From: Hydrogenophaga sp.
GTDB lineage: Bacteria > Pseudomonadota > Gammaproteobacteria > Burkholderiales > Burkholderiaceae_C
Length of the DNA stretch: 64,000 nucleotides
NCBI RefSeq assembly: GCF_019635465.1
Contig: NZ_JAHBZK010000007.1
Span: 124,001-188,000 of the forward strand
Direction of reading: 5' to 3'
How positions within the stretch are numbered: position 1 is the stretch's first letter; the number at the start of each line of letters is the position of its first letter. The notes below the pieces were generated by a model that was not told the DNA's origin, did no database searches, and worked only from the letters and a program-made list of their open reading frames with translations. A program made the position numbers and the translations under genes. Below, in pieces: positions 24,344 through 33,966 of this stretch.

Positions 24344-26257
24344 TCAGCGCAGCGCGTTGGCCGGCTTGGGCACCAGGATGCGCACTTTGTAGCGCTCCTT
24401 GAGCATCTCGTAATAGGCCTCGCCTTCGGCTGCCGCCCAGCCCTGGCCCACTTGCTGGACTTCCTGGCTCAGACGCTGCTCGGGCGCTTCGGCGCGGGGC
24501 AGCACCTTGGTGACCTCGACCACCGCATGGCCCTGCTCGCCCAGCGAGACACCCAGCCACGCGGGCAAGGCGTTCGGGTCGGCGCTCAGCGCGGCTTCCA
24601 GCACGCGCGGGTCGAGGCTCTGGGCCGACTCGCGCGAAACCGTCACCGCGGCGCCCATGGCCGCCGCATCGGCGCCACCCTTCCAGGCTGCCAGCTGCTT
24701 CTCGGCGGTCTCGCGCGCGAGTTCGGCCGAACGTTTGGCCACGAGCTGGGCACGTACCTGATCGCGCACTTCGTCGAGCGTGAGTGTGCGCGCAGGACGG
24801 TGCGCCACGACGCGCGCCGACACCAGTTGGTTGCTGCCGGTTTCGATGGCGGTGGTGTTGCGCTTGTTGTCGATGGCATCGGCCGAGAACAGCGCTTCAA
24901 GCAAACGCGGGTTGGCCAGCACACCAGTCTGCCCAGGCACCGGCGTGCGCAGCACGTCCTTGGCCGTCTGGATCTGCAGCTTCAGGCGATCGGCCGCGGG
25001 CTTGAGGCTGTCGGCCTGCTCGTAGACCAGGTTGCTGAAGGTGTCGGCCGATTCCGCATATTGGCGCTGAGCCTGTTGCTGCTTGAGCTGTGCTTCGATC
25101 TGCGGCTTGAGCTCGGCGAACGGCTTGACAGGCGGCGCCTTGATGTCGGTGAGCTCAATGATGTGCAAGCCGAAGTCGGTTTCCACGATGTCGGAGATAT
25201 CGCCCTTCTTCATCGAGAACACCGCCTGCTCGAAGGCCGGCACCATGGCGCCGCGGCCAAAGAAATCGAGATCGCCACCATTGGCCGCAGACCCCGGGTC
25301 CTGCGAGTTGGCCTTGGCCAGTTCCGCAAACTTCGACGGATCGGCCTTGACCTGCGCGAGCAGCGCCTCGGCCTTCTTGCGCACCTCGGCCTTCTGTTCG
25401 GGTGTGGCGTCTTTGGCCAGCGTCAGCAGGATGTGGCTGGCGCGGCGCTCTTCGGCACCACTGAGCTGGGCCGCGTTCTGGTCGTAGTAGCTGCGCAGTT
25501 CGGCATCGGTGAAGCTGATGCCTTTGGCCAGCGCTGCCGCGTCGAGCACGATGTACTCGACGTCGGATTGCTCGGGCGCCTGGAACGAAGCCTTGTTGTC
25601 GTTGTAGAAGGCCTCGATGTCGGCGTCGCTGGGCTTGACCTGCGACGCAAAGTCGCCGGCGGCGAAGGTCTTCACACGCAGCTCGCGTTGCTGGAAGAAC
25701 GCGTCCAGCACCGGGCGCGCCATGGCGGTCGAGGCGAAGCCCGTGCCCTGCACGGCCTGCAGCACCTGGCGCTGCGACAGGTCGTTGCGCAACGAGGCCT
25801 CGAACATCTCGGGCGACATGCCCTGGCGGGCCAGCAACTGGCGATAGCCTTCAACGTCGAGCGAGCCATCGGACTTGCGCAGGGCCGCAATCGACGGGTT
25901 CTGTTGCAGTTCACGCGCCAGGCGCGCATCGCTGGTGTACAGGTTGAGCTGGGTGGCCGCAGTGGCCAGCACGCGCTGGCGCACCAGGCGCTGCAGGCTC
26001 TCGTAGCGCACCGCGTCGCTGTCGAGCATGGCGGCATCGATCCCCGGCATTGCGTCACGAAGCCGCTGCACCTCCTGGCGATGGGCCTGATCCCACTCTT
26101 CGCGAAGGATGTCTTTGCCGTCAACCGTCGCCACTGCTTCGCCGCGCCCGAAGAAACTGGTGTAGCCCTGAATGCCAAACAGCACGAAGGACGGAATGAT
26201 CAGGATCAGCAAAAAGCCCATGAGGTACTTCTTGCGATCGCGGATGGACTCGAACAT
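24344..26257 (-). CDS. ppiD: Periplasmic folding chaperone PpiD (parvulin-like peptidyl-prolyl isomerase)
   Basis: Membrane-anchored periplasmic chaperone that helps outer-membrane and secreted proteins fold. The 637 residues have one N-terminal membrane helix (about 12-32, KKYLMGFLLILIIPSF) with a short cytoplasmic start, a SurA-like N-terminal helical domain (about 35-250), one parvulin domain (about 265-365; ASHILLTL, NGGDLDFFGRG, FGLHIIEL) and a long C-terminal region. The length matches PpiD. It lies downstream of hupB and tRNA-Val, a common beta-proteobacterial order. Confidence 0.93.
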   Translation of the reverse strand: MFESIRDRKKYLMGFLLILIIPSFVLFGIQGYTSFFGRGEAVATVDGKDILREEWDQAHRQEVQRLRDAMPGIDAAMLDSDAVRYESLQRLVRQRVLATAATQLNLYTSDARLARELQQNPSIAALRKSDGSLDVEGYRQLLARQGMSPEMFEASLRNDLSQRQVLQAVQGTGFASTAMARPVLDAFFQQRELRVKTFAAGDFASQVKPSDADIEAFYNDNKASFQAPEQSDVEYIVLDAAALAKGISFTDAELRSYYDQNAAQLSGAEERRASHILLTLAKDATPEQKAEVRKKAEALLAQVKADPSKFAELAKANSQDPGSAANGGDLDFFGRGAMVPAFEQAVFSMKKGDISDIVETDFGLHIIELTDIKAPPVKPFAELKPQIEAQLKQQQAQRQYAESADTFSNLVYEQADSLKPAADRLKLQIQTAKDVLRTPVPGQTGVLANPRLLEALFSADAIDNKRNTTAIETGSNQLVSARVVAHRPARTLTLDEVRDQVRAQLVAKRSAELARETAEKQLAAWKGGADAAAMGAAVTVSRESAQSLDPRVLEAALSADPNALPAWLGVSLGEQGHAVVEVTKVLPRAEAPEQRLSQEVQQVGQGWAAAEGEAYYEMLKERYKVRILVPKPANALR

Positions 26258-26349
26258 GCGTGAAACCCTGTGATGACTGCGCCCTGCGCTGAGTGACGGA
26301 CGTTGACCAGTGGAACAACAAAAAAGGCGAACCCTTGTTCGCCTTCTTG

Positions 26350-26425
26350 TGGTGGGTGCTGACGGGGTCGAACCGCCGACCTACTCCGTGTAAGAGAGCC
26401 GCTCTACCAACTGAGCTAAGCACCC
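26350..26425 (-). tRNA. tRNA-Val (anticodon TAC)
   Basis: Complete cloverleaf on the minus strand: acceptor GGGTGCT / AGCACCC, D-arm AGCTCAGTTGGTAGAGC, anticodon loop CTTACAC giving TAC, T-arm GGCGGTTCGACCCC, and an encoded ACCA end. It begins 22 bp after the hupB stop and is probably processed from that transcript. Confidence 0.97.
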
Positions 26426-26447
26426 ACTGGAACCGATGTGCAACAGG

Positions 26448-26720
26448 TCAGTTGACCGCGTCTTTCAGTGCCTTGCCGGGGCGGAACTTCGGCACTTTGG
26501 CGGCCTTGATTTTAATCTCGGCGCCGGTGCGGGGGTTGCGGCCCTTGCGAGCGGGGCGTTTGGTCACGCCGAACGAGCCAAAGCCCACCAGGGAAACGGT
26601 GCCGCCCTTCTTGAGGGTGGTGCGGATGGCCGCAATGGTGGAGTCCAGAGCGCGCGTCGCCGCAGCCTTGGAAATGTCGGCGTGCTTGGCGATGTGTTCG
26701 ACGAGTTCAGTTTTGTTCAC
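26448..26720 (-). CDS. hupB: DNA-binding protein HU-beta
   Basis: Small dimeric nucleoid protein that bends DNA. From the GTG at 26720 it is 90 residues, the standard HU length, beginning (M)[20 protein letters not shown] and holding the DNA-arm consensus [12 protein letters not shown] (about 61-72). I chose the GTG because AGAGGGG lies 6 bp upstream and HU proteins start with this sequence; the upstream open frame is spurious. The downstream genes tRNA-Val and ppiD match the usual order, while the lon gene often found upstream is replaced here by an isocitrate-dehydrogenase-family gene. Confidence 0.96.
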   Translation of the reverse strand: MNKTELVEHIAKHADISKAAATRALDSTIAAIRTTLKKGGTVSLVGFGSFGVTKRPARKGRNPRTGAEIKIKAAKVPKFRPGKALKDAVN

Positions 26721-26943
26721 GAAGAGCCCCTCTTGAAATGGAAAAGTTGGGTTGTGTGGCGGGCTGCTGGCAACGTGCGCTGCGTGGCAAAGCCGGTACG
26801 CCCGGGGGGGCGCAAGCCGCAACCATGAAGACTGGGGCACGCGCCGCGAACGATTAGACCCACGTGCCGCAAAGCGTGTCAACAAAGCGACCGGCTCTGA
26901 GGTGCGTGGGCCACACGAGCGGCGATTCTAGTCGCACAGACGC

Positions 26944-26986
26944 GCAGCCCAGCAGGGCTGCGGCCTACGGACTTTCCATGAAAGTC
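26944..26986 (-). other. Tandem hairpins downstream of the tartrate/D-malate dehydrogenase gene
   Basis: Two short dyads follow the dehydrogenase stop on the minus strand: GACTTTC-CAT-GAAAGTC (26970-26986) and GCAGCCC-AGCA-GGGCTGC (26944-26961). Neither is followed by a clear T-run, so they may slow or attenuate transcription into hupB rather than act as classical terminators. The rest of 26721-26987 shows no gene and should hold the hupB promoter. Confidence 0.4.
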
Positions 26987-26987
26987 G

Positions 26988-28073
26988 TCAAATGAGCGAC
27001 GCAATGGCGCGACCCAGGTCGCTGGTGCCGGCGCTACCCCCCAGATCGGGCGTGCGCGGTGCACCACTCTTGGGCTCCAGCGCCGCCTCAATCGCGCGCA
27101 TCACCGCGTCGTGTGCCTCGCGATGCCCCAGAAAGTCCAGCATCAGCGCCCCGCACCAGATCTGGCCGATCGGGTTGGCGATGCCCTTGCCGGCGATGTC
27201 CGGCGCGGAGCCGTGCACCGGCTCGAACAGCGACGGATGGGTGCGGTCCGGGTTGAGGTTCGCACTCGGCGCAATGCCGATGGTGCCGGTGCACGCCGGG
27301 CCGAGGTCGGAGAGGATGTCACCGAAAAGGTTGCTGCCCACCACCACGTCGAAGAAGTCGGGACGCTGGACAAAGTGCGCCGTGAGGATGTCGATGTGGA
27401 ACTTGTCGACCGTTACATCGGGATACCCTTTCGCCATCTCGGCCACGCGCTCGTCCCAGTAAGGCATGGTGATGGCGATGCCGTTGCTCTTGGTCGCACT
27501 GGTCAGGTGCTTCTTCGGGCGCGAACGCGCCAGCTCAAATGCGTGGCGCAGCACACGGTCGACTCCGTGGCGCGACATGACGGTCTCCTGGATGACGACC
27601 TCGCGCGGCGTGCCGGCGTACATGCGGCCACCCACACTGCTGTATTCGCCCTCGGTGTTCTCACGCACGATAACCATGTCGATCTCGCCGGGCGCGCGCG
27701 GGCTGCCGTCGCGTCGCACCACCGGTGCGGTCACACCGGGCATGAGCCGCGCCGGGCGCAGGTTGATGTACTGGTCGAACTCGCGCCGGAACATCAGCAG
27801 CGAACCCCATAACGACACGTGATCGGGCACCTTGTCGGGCCAGCCCACCGCACCGAAATAGATCGCGTCGTGTCCGCCGATCTGGTCCTTCCAGTCGTCG
27901 GGCAGCATCTTGCCGTGGCGTTCGTAGTAGTCGCAGCTGCTGAAGTCGAAGTGGTCGAACTTCAGATCAATGCCGAAGCGCGTGGCCACGGCTTCGAGCG
28001 CGCGCAGGCCTTCGGGCATGACTTCGGTGCCGATGCCGTCGCCGGCGATGACCGCGATGCGGTGCTTGCTCAT
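26988..28073 (-). CDS. Tartrate / D-malate dehydrogenase (decarboxylating), isocitrate/isopropylmalate dehydrogenase family
   Basis: NAD-dependent, metal-requiring decarboxylating dehydrogenase. The 361 residues begin with the family start RIAVIAGDGIGTEVMPEG and contain the substrate-arginine region NLRPARL, IVRENTEGEYSSVGG, the catalytic Lys/Asp block and the metal-binding GSNLFGDILSDLG (about 251-263). The NAD region is EPVHGSAPDIAGKGIANPIG. The wording of these motifs is that of TtuC/DmlA rather than LeuB, and the divergent LysR gene resembles the dmlR arrangement. It probably turns D-malate or tartrate into pyruvate or oxaloglycolate for carbon use. Confidence 0.88.
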   Translation of the reverse strand: MSKHRIAVIAGDGIGTEVMPEGLRALEAVATRFGIDLKFDHFDFSSCDYYERHGKMLPDDWKDQIGGHDAIYFGAVGWPDKVPDHVSLWGSLLMFRREFDQYINLRPARLMPGVTAPVVRRDGSPRAPGEIDMVIVRENTEGEYSSVGGRMYAGTPREVVIQETVMSRHGVDRVLRHAFELARSRPKKHLTSATKSNGIAITMPYWDERVAEMAKGYPDVTVDKFHIDILTAHFVQRPDFFDVVVGSNLFGDILSDLGPACTGTIGIAPSANLNPDRTHPSLFEPVHGSAPDIAGKGIANPIGQIWCGALMLDFLGHREAHDAVMRAIEAALEPKSGAPRTPDLGGSAGTSDLGRAIASLI

Positions 28074-28133
28074 GGGGTCTCCTCACATTGGGGCAACAGG
28101 AACGGGCACGACTGTAGCGGTTTCATTCGCAAT

Positions 28134-28145
28134 AATGCGTGCATT
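28134..28145. promoter_or_regulatory. Short dyad in the dehydrogenase-LysR divergent region
   Basis: AATGC-GT-GCATT lies between the two divergent starts, 24 bp before the LysR ATG, within the repeated text TTCATTCGCAATAATGC. LysR-type proteins bind imperfect dyads here, so it may be the autoregulatory site; the evidence is only position and symmetry. Confidence 0.35.
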
Positions 28146-28168
28146 CATTCTTGAGCCAAACGCAACAA

Positions 28169-29146
28169 ATGGACCGCGCCGATCTTCAGATGGTGCTCAC
28201 CGTCTCCCAACAAGGCAGCCTCGCCATGGCGGCACAGACACTGGGCCTGACGCCATCGGCCATCACTCGCCGCCTGGCCACGCTCGAAGCGTCGCTGGGA
28301 GTGCGGCTGTTTCAGCGCACCACGCGCAAGGTCACGCCCACGGCCGAAGGCGAATCGCTGGCGCTCCGCGCCGCCGAGCTGTTGCGCGGCTTTGAAGCCC
28401 TTGAAGACGAACTGCGTGAGCGACAGGCCGAACCGGCAGGTCCGATCCGCCTGGCCGCCACCTTCGGCTTCGGTCGGCGCTGGTTGGGGCCTGCACTGGC
28501 CCGCTTTCAGCAACGACACCCGGCGGTGTCCATCGACCTGCAGCTCACCGAGCGTCTGCCCGATCTGTCGGCCGAAGGCTTCGACGGCGCGGTGTGGTTG
28601 TGGCAAGCACCCGACCAGCGCGCCGGCGAATGGGTGTCGCGGCGCCTCGCGCCCAACCGCAGAGTGTTGGTTGCAGCACCCAGCTACCTGGCGGTGCACG
28701 CCGTGCCGCAAACGCCCGACGACCTGGCCATGCACCACTGCCTGGTGGTTCGCGAGCACACCGACGCAGGACAGCACCGGCAGGACCATTGGGCCCTGCA
28801 GCGCGATGGCGATCCCGGGCGACGCCGGGTTGCCGTCGCCGGGCCGCTGTCGAGCAATTCGGGTGAACTGGTGCGCGATTGGTGCCTGGCGGGTCAGGGC
28901 ATCATGCTGCGCAGCCTGTGGGACATCGCACCGCAGTTGGCCAGCGGTGAGCTGGTGCGCGTGCTGCCCGCCTGGAGCCACCGCGACGCCGACATCCACT
29001 GGCTGGCGCCGTGGCGAGCACAGTCGCCCAAGCGCATTCGCCTGCTGGTGGCGGCGTTGGCCGCGGAATTCGAGGGCGAGCCCTGGCGGCCCGCTGCGCC
29101 AACTAGCGCGGGGCGCGCACGACCAGGCTCACGCCAAAAGCGGTGA
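28169..29146 (+). CDS. LysR family transcriptional regulator
   Basis: Probable activator of the divergent tartrate/D-malate dehydrogenase gene. The product is 325 residues from the ATG at 28169 (an in-frame GTG at 28139 would add 10). It has the N-terminal helix-turn-helix SLAMAAQTLGLTPSAITRRLATLEASLG (seen at about 18-45; quoted in parts as SLAMAAQTLG and SAITRRLATLE) and a C-terminal substrate-binding domain with FSADGF-like folding. The arrangement resembles dmlR beside dmlA. Its 3' end overlaps the convergent EamA gene by 44 bp, and its last dozen or so residues are basic and probably unstructured. Confidence 0.88.
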   Translation: MDRADLQMVLTVSQQGSLAMAAQTLGLTPSAITRRLATLEASLGVRLFQRTTRKVTPTAEGESLALRAAELLRGFEALEDELRERQAEPAGPIRLAATFGFGRRWLGPALARFQQRHPAVSIDLQLTERLPDLSAEGFDGAVWLWQAPDQRAGEWVSRRLAPNRRVLVAAPSYLAVHAVPQTPDDLAMHHCLVVREHTDAGQHRQDHWALQRDGDPGRRRVAVAGPLSSNSGELVRDWCLAGQGIMLRSLWDIAPQLASGELVRVLPAWSHRDADIHWLAPWRAQSPKRIRLLVAALAAEFEGEPWRPAAPTSAGRARPGSRQKR

Positions 29147-30002
29147 CCGCAATACCGGCCACGGTCAGCGGCGTGATGGGCTCGCGAAACAGCAGCCAGG
29201 CCAGCACCGCCGTGCAAGGCGGCACCAAGTACATCAGGCTGGCCACCGACGCGGCGGCACCACGCTGGATCAACAGGTACAGCAACGAACTGCCGCCCAG
29301 CGTGAGACCCAGCACCGACCAGGCCATGGCGCCCACGAACGAGCCGGTGAAGTCCATGGCTTCGTGCTCGAGCAGCGCCAGCGGCAAGGTGACCGCGAAT
29401 GCCGCAATGAGCTGCACCGTGTTGGCGGTGCGCACGTCGCAGGCCTGCACGAAACGCTTCTGGTACAGCGTGCCTGCGGTGATGGCAAACAGCGCGAACA
29501 CCGCATAGCTCAGGTTCTCGGCGTTGGCGTGGTCGCCCGGCGAGCCTTCAACCAGCTTGCGCCACACCACCAGCACCAGGCCCGCAAAGCCCAGCAACAG
29601 GCCAAGCCATTGCCGCTTGGAGACGTGTTGCTGTGCACCACCCATCACCGTGAGCCAGATCGCGGTCAGCACTGGCTGCAGCCCGACGATCAACGCCGAC
29701 AGGCCCGAGCCCATGCCCGCCTTGACGGCCGCCCAGACCCCACCCAGGTAGCCCGCATGCATGAGCACACCGACGACCGACAGGTGCCACCATTGCCGCC
29801 GATTGGCGGGCCACTTCACCCCTGCGATCAGGATCCAGGGCAAAAAGCACAGGATGGACAGCGCATAACGCGTTGCCAGAAACGACAACGGCGGTGAATG
29901 CGGCATGCCAAAGCGGGCCACGATGAAGCCCGTGCTCCAGATCAGCACGAACACCCAGGGCATGGCGCGCAGCCACGCGTTGTCATTGGCAGAAGCGGTC
30001 AC
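29103..30002 (-). CDS. EamA/DMT family transporter
   Basis: Inner-membrane drug/metabolite-type carrier of 299 residues with ten predicted helices formed by two EamA repeats of about 140 residues (WVFVLIWSTGFIVARFG at the first helix, YAVFALFAITAGTLYQKRF at the start of the second repeat). The substrate is unknown; members export amino acids, metabolites or drugs. It lies 30 bp upstream-side of pgsA on the same strand and its stop overlaps the LysR gene by 44 bp in convergent orientation. Confidence 0.87.
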   Translation of the reverse strand: MTASANDNAWLRAMPWVFVLIWSTGFIVARFGMPHSPPLSFLATRYALSILCFLPWILIAGVKWPANRRQWWHLSVVGVLMHAGYLGGVWAAVKAGMGSGLSALIVGLQPVLTAIWLTVMGGAQQHVSKRQWLGLLLGFAGLVLVVWRKLVEGSPGDHANAENLSYAVFALFAITAGTLYQKRFVQACDVRTANTVQLIAAFAVTLPLALLEHEAMDFTGSFVGAMAWSVLGLTLGGSSLLYLLIQRGAAASVASLMYLVPPCTAVLAWLLFREPITPLTVAGIAVTAFGVSLVVRAPR

Positions 30003-30032
30003 GTCAGAAGCGATGGAAGTGCGTGCGCCGCT

Positions 30033-30602
30033 TCAGCGGGCGCGGGCGCGGATTTCGGGCAGGGCCTTGCGCAGGTAGTACACCATCGACCACACGGTCA
30101 GGATGGCCGAGGCCCACAACAACCATTCGCCCCACAGGTTTGTGTCAATCACACCGAACAAACGCCCGTCGTAGAGCAGGAACGGGATCGCCACCATCTG
30201 CACCGAGGTCTTGACCTTGCCGATCATGTGCACCGCCACGCTCTTGGTGGCGCCGATGATGGCCATCCATTCACGCAGCGACGAAATCGCGATCTCGCGA
30301 CCGATGATGATCAGCGCCGCAAACACGTCGGCGCGGTCCATGTGCACCAGCACCAGCAAACTCGCGCAAACGAGAAACTTGTCGGCCACCGGGTCCAGAA
30401 AGGCACCGAAGGCCGAGGTCTGGTTGAGCTTGCGCGCCAGGTAGCCGTCGGCCCAGTCGGTGAGGGCGAAGACGATGAACATCGCCGTCGCCACCAGGTT
30501 CTGCTCTGCCGTGGTGAGCGCTTCCAGGTAGAACACCCCCACGATGAGCGGAATGGCCACGATGCGGGCCCAGGTCAGCAGGGTCGGGAGGTTGAAGAAC
30601 AT
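30033..30602 (-). CDS. pgsA: CDP-diacylglycerol-glycerol-3-phosphate 3-phosphatidyltransferase
   Basis: Makes phosphatidylglycerophosphate, the committed step to phosphatidylglycerol and cardiolipin, in the inner membrane. The 189 residues include the CDP-alcohol phosphotransferase signature DG-x2-AR-x8-G-x3-D-x3-D in the segment DGYLARKLNQ ... GAFLDPVADK (about 51-76), and about five membrane helices. Length and the start MFFNLPTLLTWARI match PgsA. It lies 85 bp downstream of uvrC on the same strand, a classic pairing. Confidence 0.95.
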   Translation of the reverse strand: MFFNLPTLLTWARIVAIPLIVGVFYLEALTTAEQNLVATAMFIVFALTDWADGYLARKLNQTSAFGAFLDPVADKFLVCASLLVLVHMDRADVFAALIIIGREIAISSLREWMAIIGATKSVAVHMIGKVKTSVQMVAIPFLLYDGRLFGVIDTNLWGEWLLWASAILTVWSMVYYLRKALPEIRARAR

Positions 30603-30687
30603 GGGGGCGGATTATGGGGGGTGACCCTGACACGGGTAACACAAGCCTGCGAGGCCGAGGCTCCGGTCGCGCTGTACCACCGATGGC

Positions 30688-32781
30688 TCAACGCAATCCG
30701 CGATAGATCGTCTCAGCGAGCTCCAGCGAGATGCCATCCACCGTCGCCAGGTCTTCCACGCTCGCGGCCGCCACGCCGCGCACGCCACCAAAGCGTTGCA
30801 GCAGGCGCGCCCGCTTCTTTGGGCCAACGCCGGGAATGTCTTCGAGCTGGCTGCCACCGGTGCGCACCTTGGCGCGCTGGGCGCGCATGCCGGTGATGGC
30901 GAAGCGGTGGGCTTCGTCGCGGATCTGGGCAACCAGCATGAGGGCCGCGGAGTCGTGGCCGAGGTAGACCTTGCTGCGGCCATCGGCAAACACGAGCTCT
31001 TCCAGGCCCACTTTGCGGCCCTCGCCTTTTTCCACACCGACGATGCTGCTCAGGTCAAGCCCGAGCTGCTGGAAGACTTCGCGCGCCACGCCGACCTGGC
31101 CCTTGCCGCCATCGATGAGCACGATGTCGGGCATGCGGGGGCCGGTGGCGGGCATGTCCTTCTCCGGGGTCGCGGGCGCTGCGTCAACGCCTCCATCAGC
31201 GTCAGCGTCAGCGACGGTCCCGGGTTCGGCCGCAGGCACATCTATTGTCGGTGCCGCCACAGCCACCTCGGCTTCACCGGCCTCCACCTTGAGCGCTTCG
31301 GCTATGCGCCCGTAGCGGCGCGTAAGCACCTGACGCATGGCCGCGTAGTCGTCGCCGGGTGTGATGCCGTCGATCTTGTAGCGGCGGTACTGGCTGTTCT
31401 GGAGCTTGTGGTCTTCGAACACCACGCAGGAGGCCTGCGTCGATTCACCCGCGGTGTGTGAGATATCGAAGCACTCGATGCGCAGCGCCGCCAGATCGTC
31501 GTCGGGCAGTTGCAGCGCCTCGGCCAGCGCGCGGGTGCGGGCCTGCTGGCTGCCCTCTTCGGCCAGCAGGCGCGCCAGCGCGATACCGGCGTTCTTCTGC
31601 GCCATCTCCAGCCACAGGCGTCGGTGCTCGCGCGGGTTGTGCACGGCGTGCACCTTCTGGCCGGTCTGCTCGGTCAAGGCCTCGAGCAACGGCCGGCCCA
31701 CGGCGTGGCTGGTGATCAGCACCGAAGGCAGGGGCGCGCCCAGGTAGTGCTGCGCGATGAAGGCCTCCAGCACGCGCAGGGCGGTGCGTTCGCCGGGGTC
31801 GCCCTTCTCGGCGACTTCGCCATCGGCACCCTCGGACAGCAGTTCCTCAATGGCGCTGGCGTCGTCCACGTGCGTGGGGAAGTACGGCCGGTCGCCCAGG
31901 TGGCGTCCGCCGCGCACCATGGCAAGGTTCACGCAGGCGCGCCCGCCCTGCACCTTGACGGCCAGGATGTCTGCGTCCTGGTCGTTGCCCATTTCCATGG
32001 TCTGCTGGTGCAGCACGCGCGAGAGCGCGCTCATCTGGTTGCGGATCTCGGCGGCCTGCTCGAACTCCAGCTTCTCGGCGTGCGCCAGCATGCGCTGCTC
32101 CAGCGTGTGAAGCACCGACTGCGTCTCGCCGCGCAGAAAGCGCTCGGCGGTGGCCACGTCCTGCAGGTAGTCGCCCTGGTGGATCTGGTCCACGCAGGGA
32201 CCGCTGCAGCGCTTGATCTGGTACAGAAGGCACGGCCGCGTGCGGTTGGCGAATACGGTGTCTTCGCAGGTGCGCAGCCTGAACACCTTCTGCATCAGTT
32301 GGATGGTCTCCTTGACCGCCCAGGCACTGGGATAAGGGCCGTAGTAGCTGTGGCGCTTGTCCACCGCGCCGCGGTAGTACGCCATGCGCGGAAACAGCGT
32401 GGACGCACTGGTGCTGCGGCCGGCCGACCTGGCGGCGTCGCGGGTGCCGGTGATCTTGAGGTAGGGGTAGCTCTTGTCGTCGCGGAACAGGATGTTGAAC
32501 CGCGGGTTGAGCGTCTTGATGAGGTTGTTCTCGAGCAGCAGGGCCTCGGCCTCGCTGCGCACCACCGTGGTCTCCATGCGCACGATGCGGCTGACCATAT
32601 GGCCAATGCGTGTGCCGTCGTGGTTCTTCTGGAAGTAACTCGACACGCGCTTCTTGAGGTTGCGCGCCTTGCCCACGTACAGCAGCTGGCCCTGGGCGTC
32701 GAAATATCGGTACACGCCGGGCAGCGCAGGCAGCGCCGCCACTTCGCTGAGCAGTTGTTCGGAATGCACGTCGTCGGCCAT
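30688..32781 (-). CDS. uvrC: Excinuclease ABC subunit C (with a family-atypical linker insertion)
   Basis: Makes the two incisions in nucleotide excision repair with UvrA and UvrB. From the ATG at 32781 it is 697 residues, against about 610 in E. coli. It has the GIY-YIG domain at the N-terminus ([18 protein letters not shown], 22-39), a four-cysteine-type [20 protein letters not shown] region, a UVR helix pair (about 205-240), the RNase H-like endonuclease domain and C-terminal HhH motifs ([13 protein letters not shown]). An Ala/Pro/Asp-rich insertion of about 50 residues (about 500-549) precedes [11 protein letters not shown] inside the endonuclease domain. Longer starts are possible but overlap the divergent earP. 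Confidence 0.95.
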   Translation of the reverse strand: MADDVHSEQLLSEVAALPALPGVYRYFDAQGQLLYVGKARNLKKRVSSYFQKNHDGTRIGHMVSRIVRMETTVVRSEAEALLLENNLIKTLNPRFNILFRDDKSYPYLKITGTRDAARSAGRSTSASTLFPRMAYYRGAVDKRHSYYGPYPSAWAVKETIQLMQKVFRLRTCEDTVFANRTRPCLLYQIKRCSGPCVDQIHQGDYLQDVATAERFLRGETQSVLHTLEQRMLAHAEKLEFEQAAEIRNQMSALSRVLHQQTMEMGNDQDADILAVKVQGGRACVNLAMVRGGRHLGDRPYFPTHVDDASAIEELLSEGADGEVAEKGDPGERTALRVLEAFIAQHYLGAPLPSVLITSHAVGRPLLEALTEQTGQKVHAVHNPREHRRLWLEMAQKNAGIALARLLAEEGSQQARTRALAEALQLPDDDLAALRIECFDISHTAGESTQASCVVFEDHKLQNSQYRRYKIDGITPGDDYAAMRQVLTRRYGRIAEALKVEAGEAEVAVAAPTIDVPAAEPGTVADADADGGVDAAPATPEKDMPATGPRMPDIVLIDGGKGQVGVAREVFQQLGLDLSSIVGVEKGEGRKVGLEELVFADGRSKVYLGHDSAALMLVAQIRDEAHRFAITGMRAQRAKVRTGGSQLEDIPGVGPKKRARLLQRFGGVRGVAAASVEDLATVDGISLELAETIYRGLR

Positions 32782-32836
32782 GGGCGCGTATTGTGGCCTT
32801 GGCAAGGCGCCGATGGCCTCGGGCATCATCGCGGCC

Positions 32837-33871
32837 ATGGCGAAGCCTTCGCACCCGGTGTGGGATCTGTTCTGCCGCGTCATCGACAACTTCGGCGACG
32901 TGGGTGTGTGCTGGCGGCTGGCGGCCCAGCTGGGTGCGCGCGGCCACAGCGTGCGCTTGTGGATCGACGATCCCACCGCGCTGGCCTGGATGGCACCGCA
33001 AGGTGCGCCCGGCGTGCAGGTGCTGCGCTGGAGCGAGCCCTTCGACCCGCATGGGCTGACCCCGGGCGATGTCTGGATCGAGGGCTTTGGCTGCGAGCTG
33101 CCCGAGCCCTTCGTGGCCGCGCGCACCCGGGACCCGGTCTGGCTCAACCTCGAATACCTGAGCGCCGAGGCCTTCGTACGGCGTCAGCACGGCCTGCCCT
33201 CACCGGTGATGCACGGGCCCGGGCGCGGCCTGACCAAGTGGTTCTTCCACCCGGGCTTCACCGACGGCACCGGTGGCCTGCTGCGCGAGGACGACCTCGC
33301 CGCGCGACAGGCCGCGTTCGAGCGCGACCGCTGGCGCGCCGGTCATGGTCTCAAGCCCGACGAACGCCTGAGCGTGCTGTTCTGCTACGAGCCCGCTGCG
33401 CTGCCCGCGGTGATGGCCGAGGCGCCCACCCACTGGCTGGTGACGCCCGGCCGGGCGGCAGCAGCGAGTCATCACCTGCCCCTGGCGACCGGCGCCAGCC
33501 GCCAGACCCTGCCCTACCTCGATCAGCCCGGCTTCGACGAGCTGCTGTGGGCCGCCGACCTGAACTTCGTGCGCGGCGAGGATTCGCTGGTGCGCGCGCT
33601 GTGGGCGGGACAGCCCTTCATCTGGCACATCTACCCCCAGCACGATGACGCGCACCACGCCAAACTCGACGCGTTTCTGGACTGGCTGGACGCGCCGGTC
33701 AGCCTGCGGACCCTGCACCGGCAGTGGAACGGCATCGAGCCCGGCGCCGCCTGGCCCGGCTGGACGACGGTGGACAGCTGGCGCCCCGTGGTGCAGGCGG
33801 CCCGGGCCCGACTGCTGGCTCAGGCCGACCTGGCCACCCAGTTGGCGGGATTCGTCGCCACAAAGGGCTAA
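32837..33871 (+). CDS. earP: EF-P arginine rhamnosyltransferase EarP
   Basis: Glycosyltransferase that attaches rhamnose from dTDP-rhamnose to an arginine of EF-P, which activates EF-P for rescue of polyproline-stalled ribosomes. The 344 residues begin with the EarP hallmark [21 protein letters not shown] (the DNFGD aspartates are at about 17-21) and contain the nucleotide-sugar site [16 protein letters not shown] (about 252-267). It lies 95 bp upstream of efp. The ATG at 32813 would add 8 residues and cannot be excluded; there is no strong ribosome site for either start. Confidence 0.94.
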   Translation: MAKPSHPVWDLFCRVIDNFGDVGVCWRLAAQLGARGHSVRLWIDDPTALAWMAPQGAPGVQVLRWSEPFDPHGLTPGDVWIEGFGCELPEPFVAARTRDPVWLNLEYLSAEAFVRRQHGLPSPVMHGPGRGLTKWFFHPGFTDGTGGLLREDDLAARQAAFERDRWRAGHGLKPDERLSVLFCYEPAALPAVMAEAPTHWLVTPGRAAAASHHLPLATGASRQTLPYLDQPGFDELLWAADLNFVRGEDSLVRALWAGQPFIWHIYPQHDDAHHAKLDAFLDWLDAPVSLRTLHRQWNGIEPGAAWPGWTTVDSWRPVVQAARARLLAQADLATQLAGFVATKG

Positions 33872-33966
33872 AATCGCGGGCTTTGCGACCACCGGCCGGG
33901 CGCCAGACCCAGGCCCCTACCCCGCGCATCGGTGCCCAGCGCCCGAGCGCCTCACCGGAACCCCCT

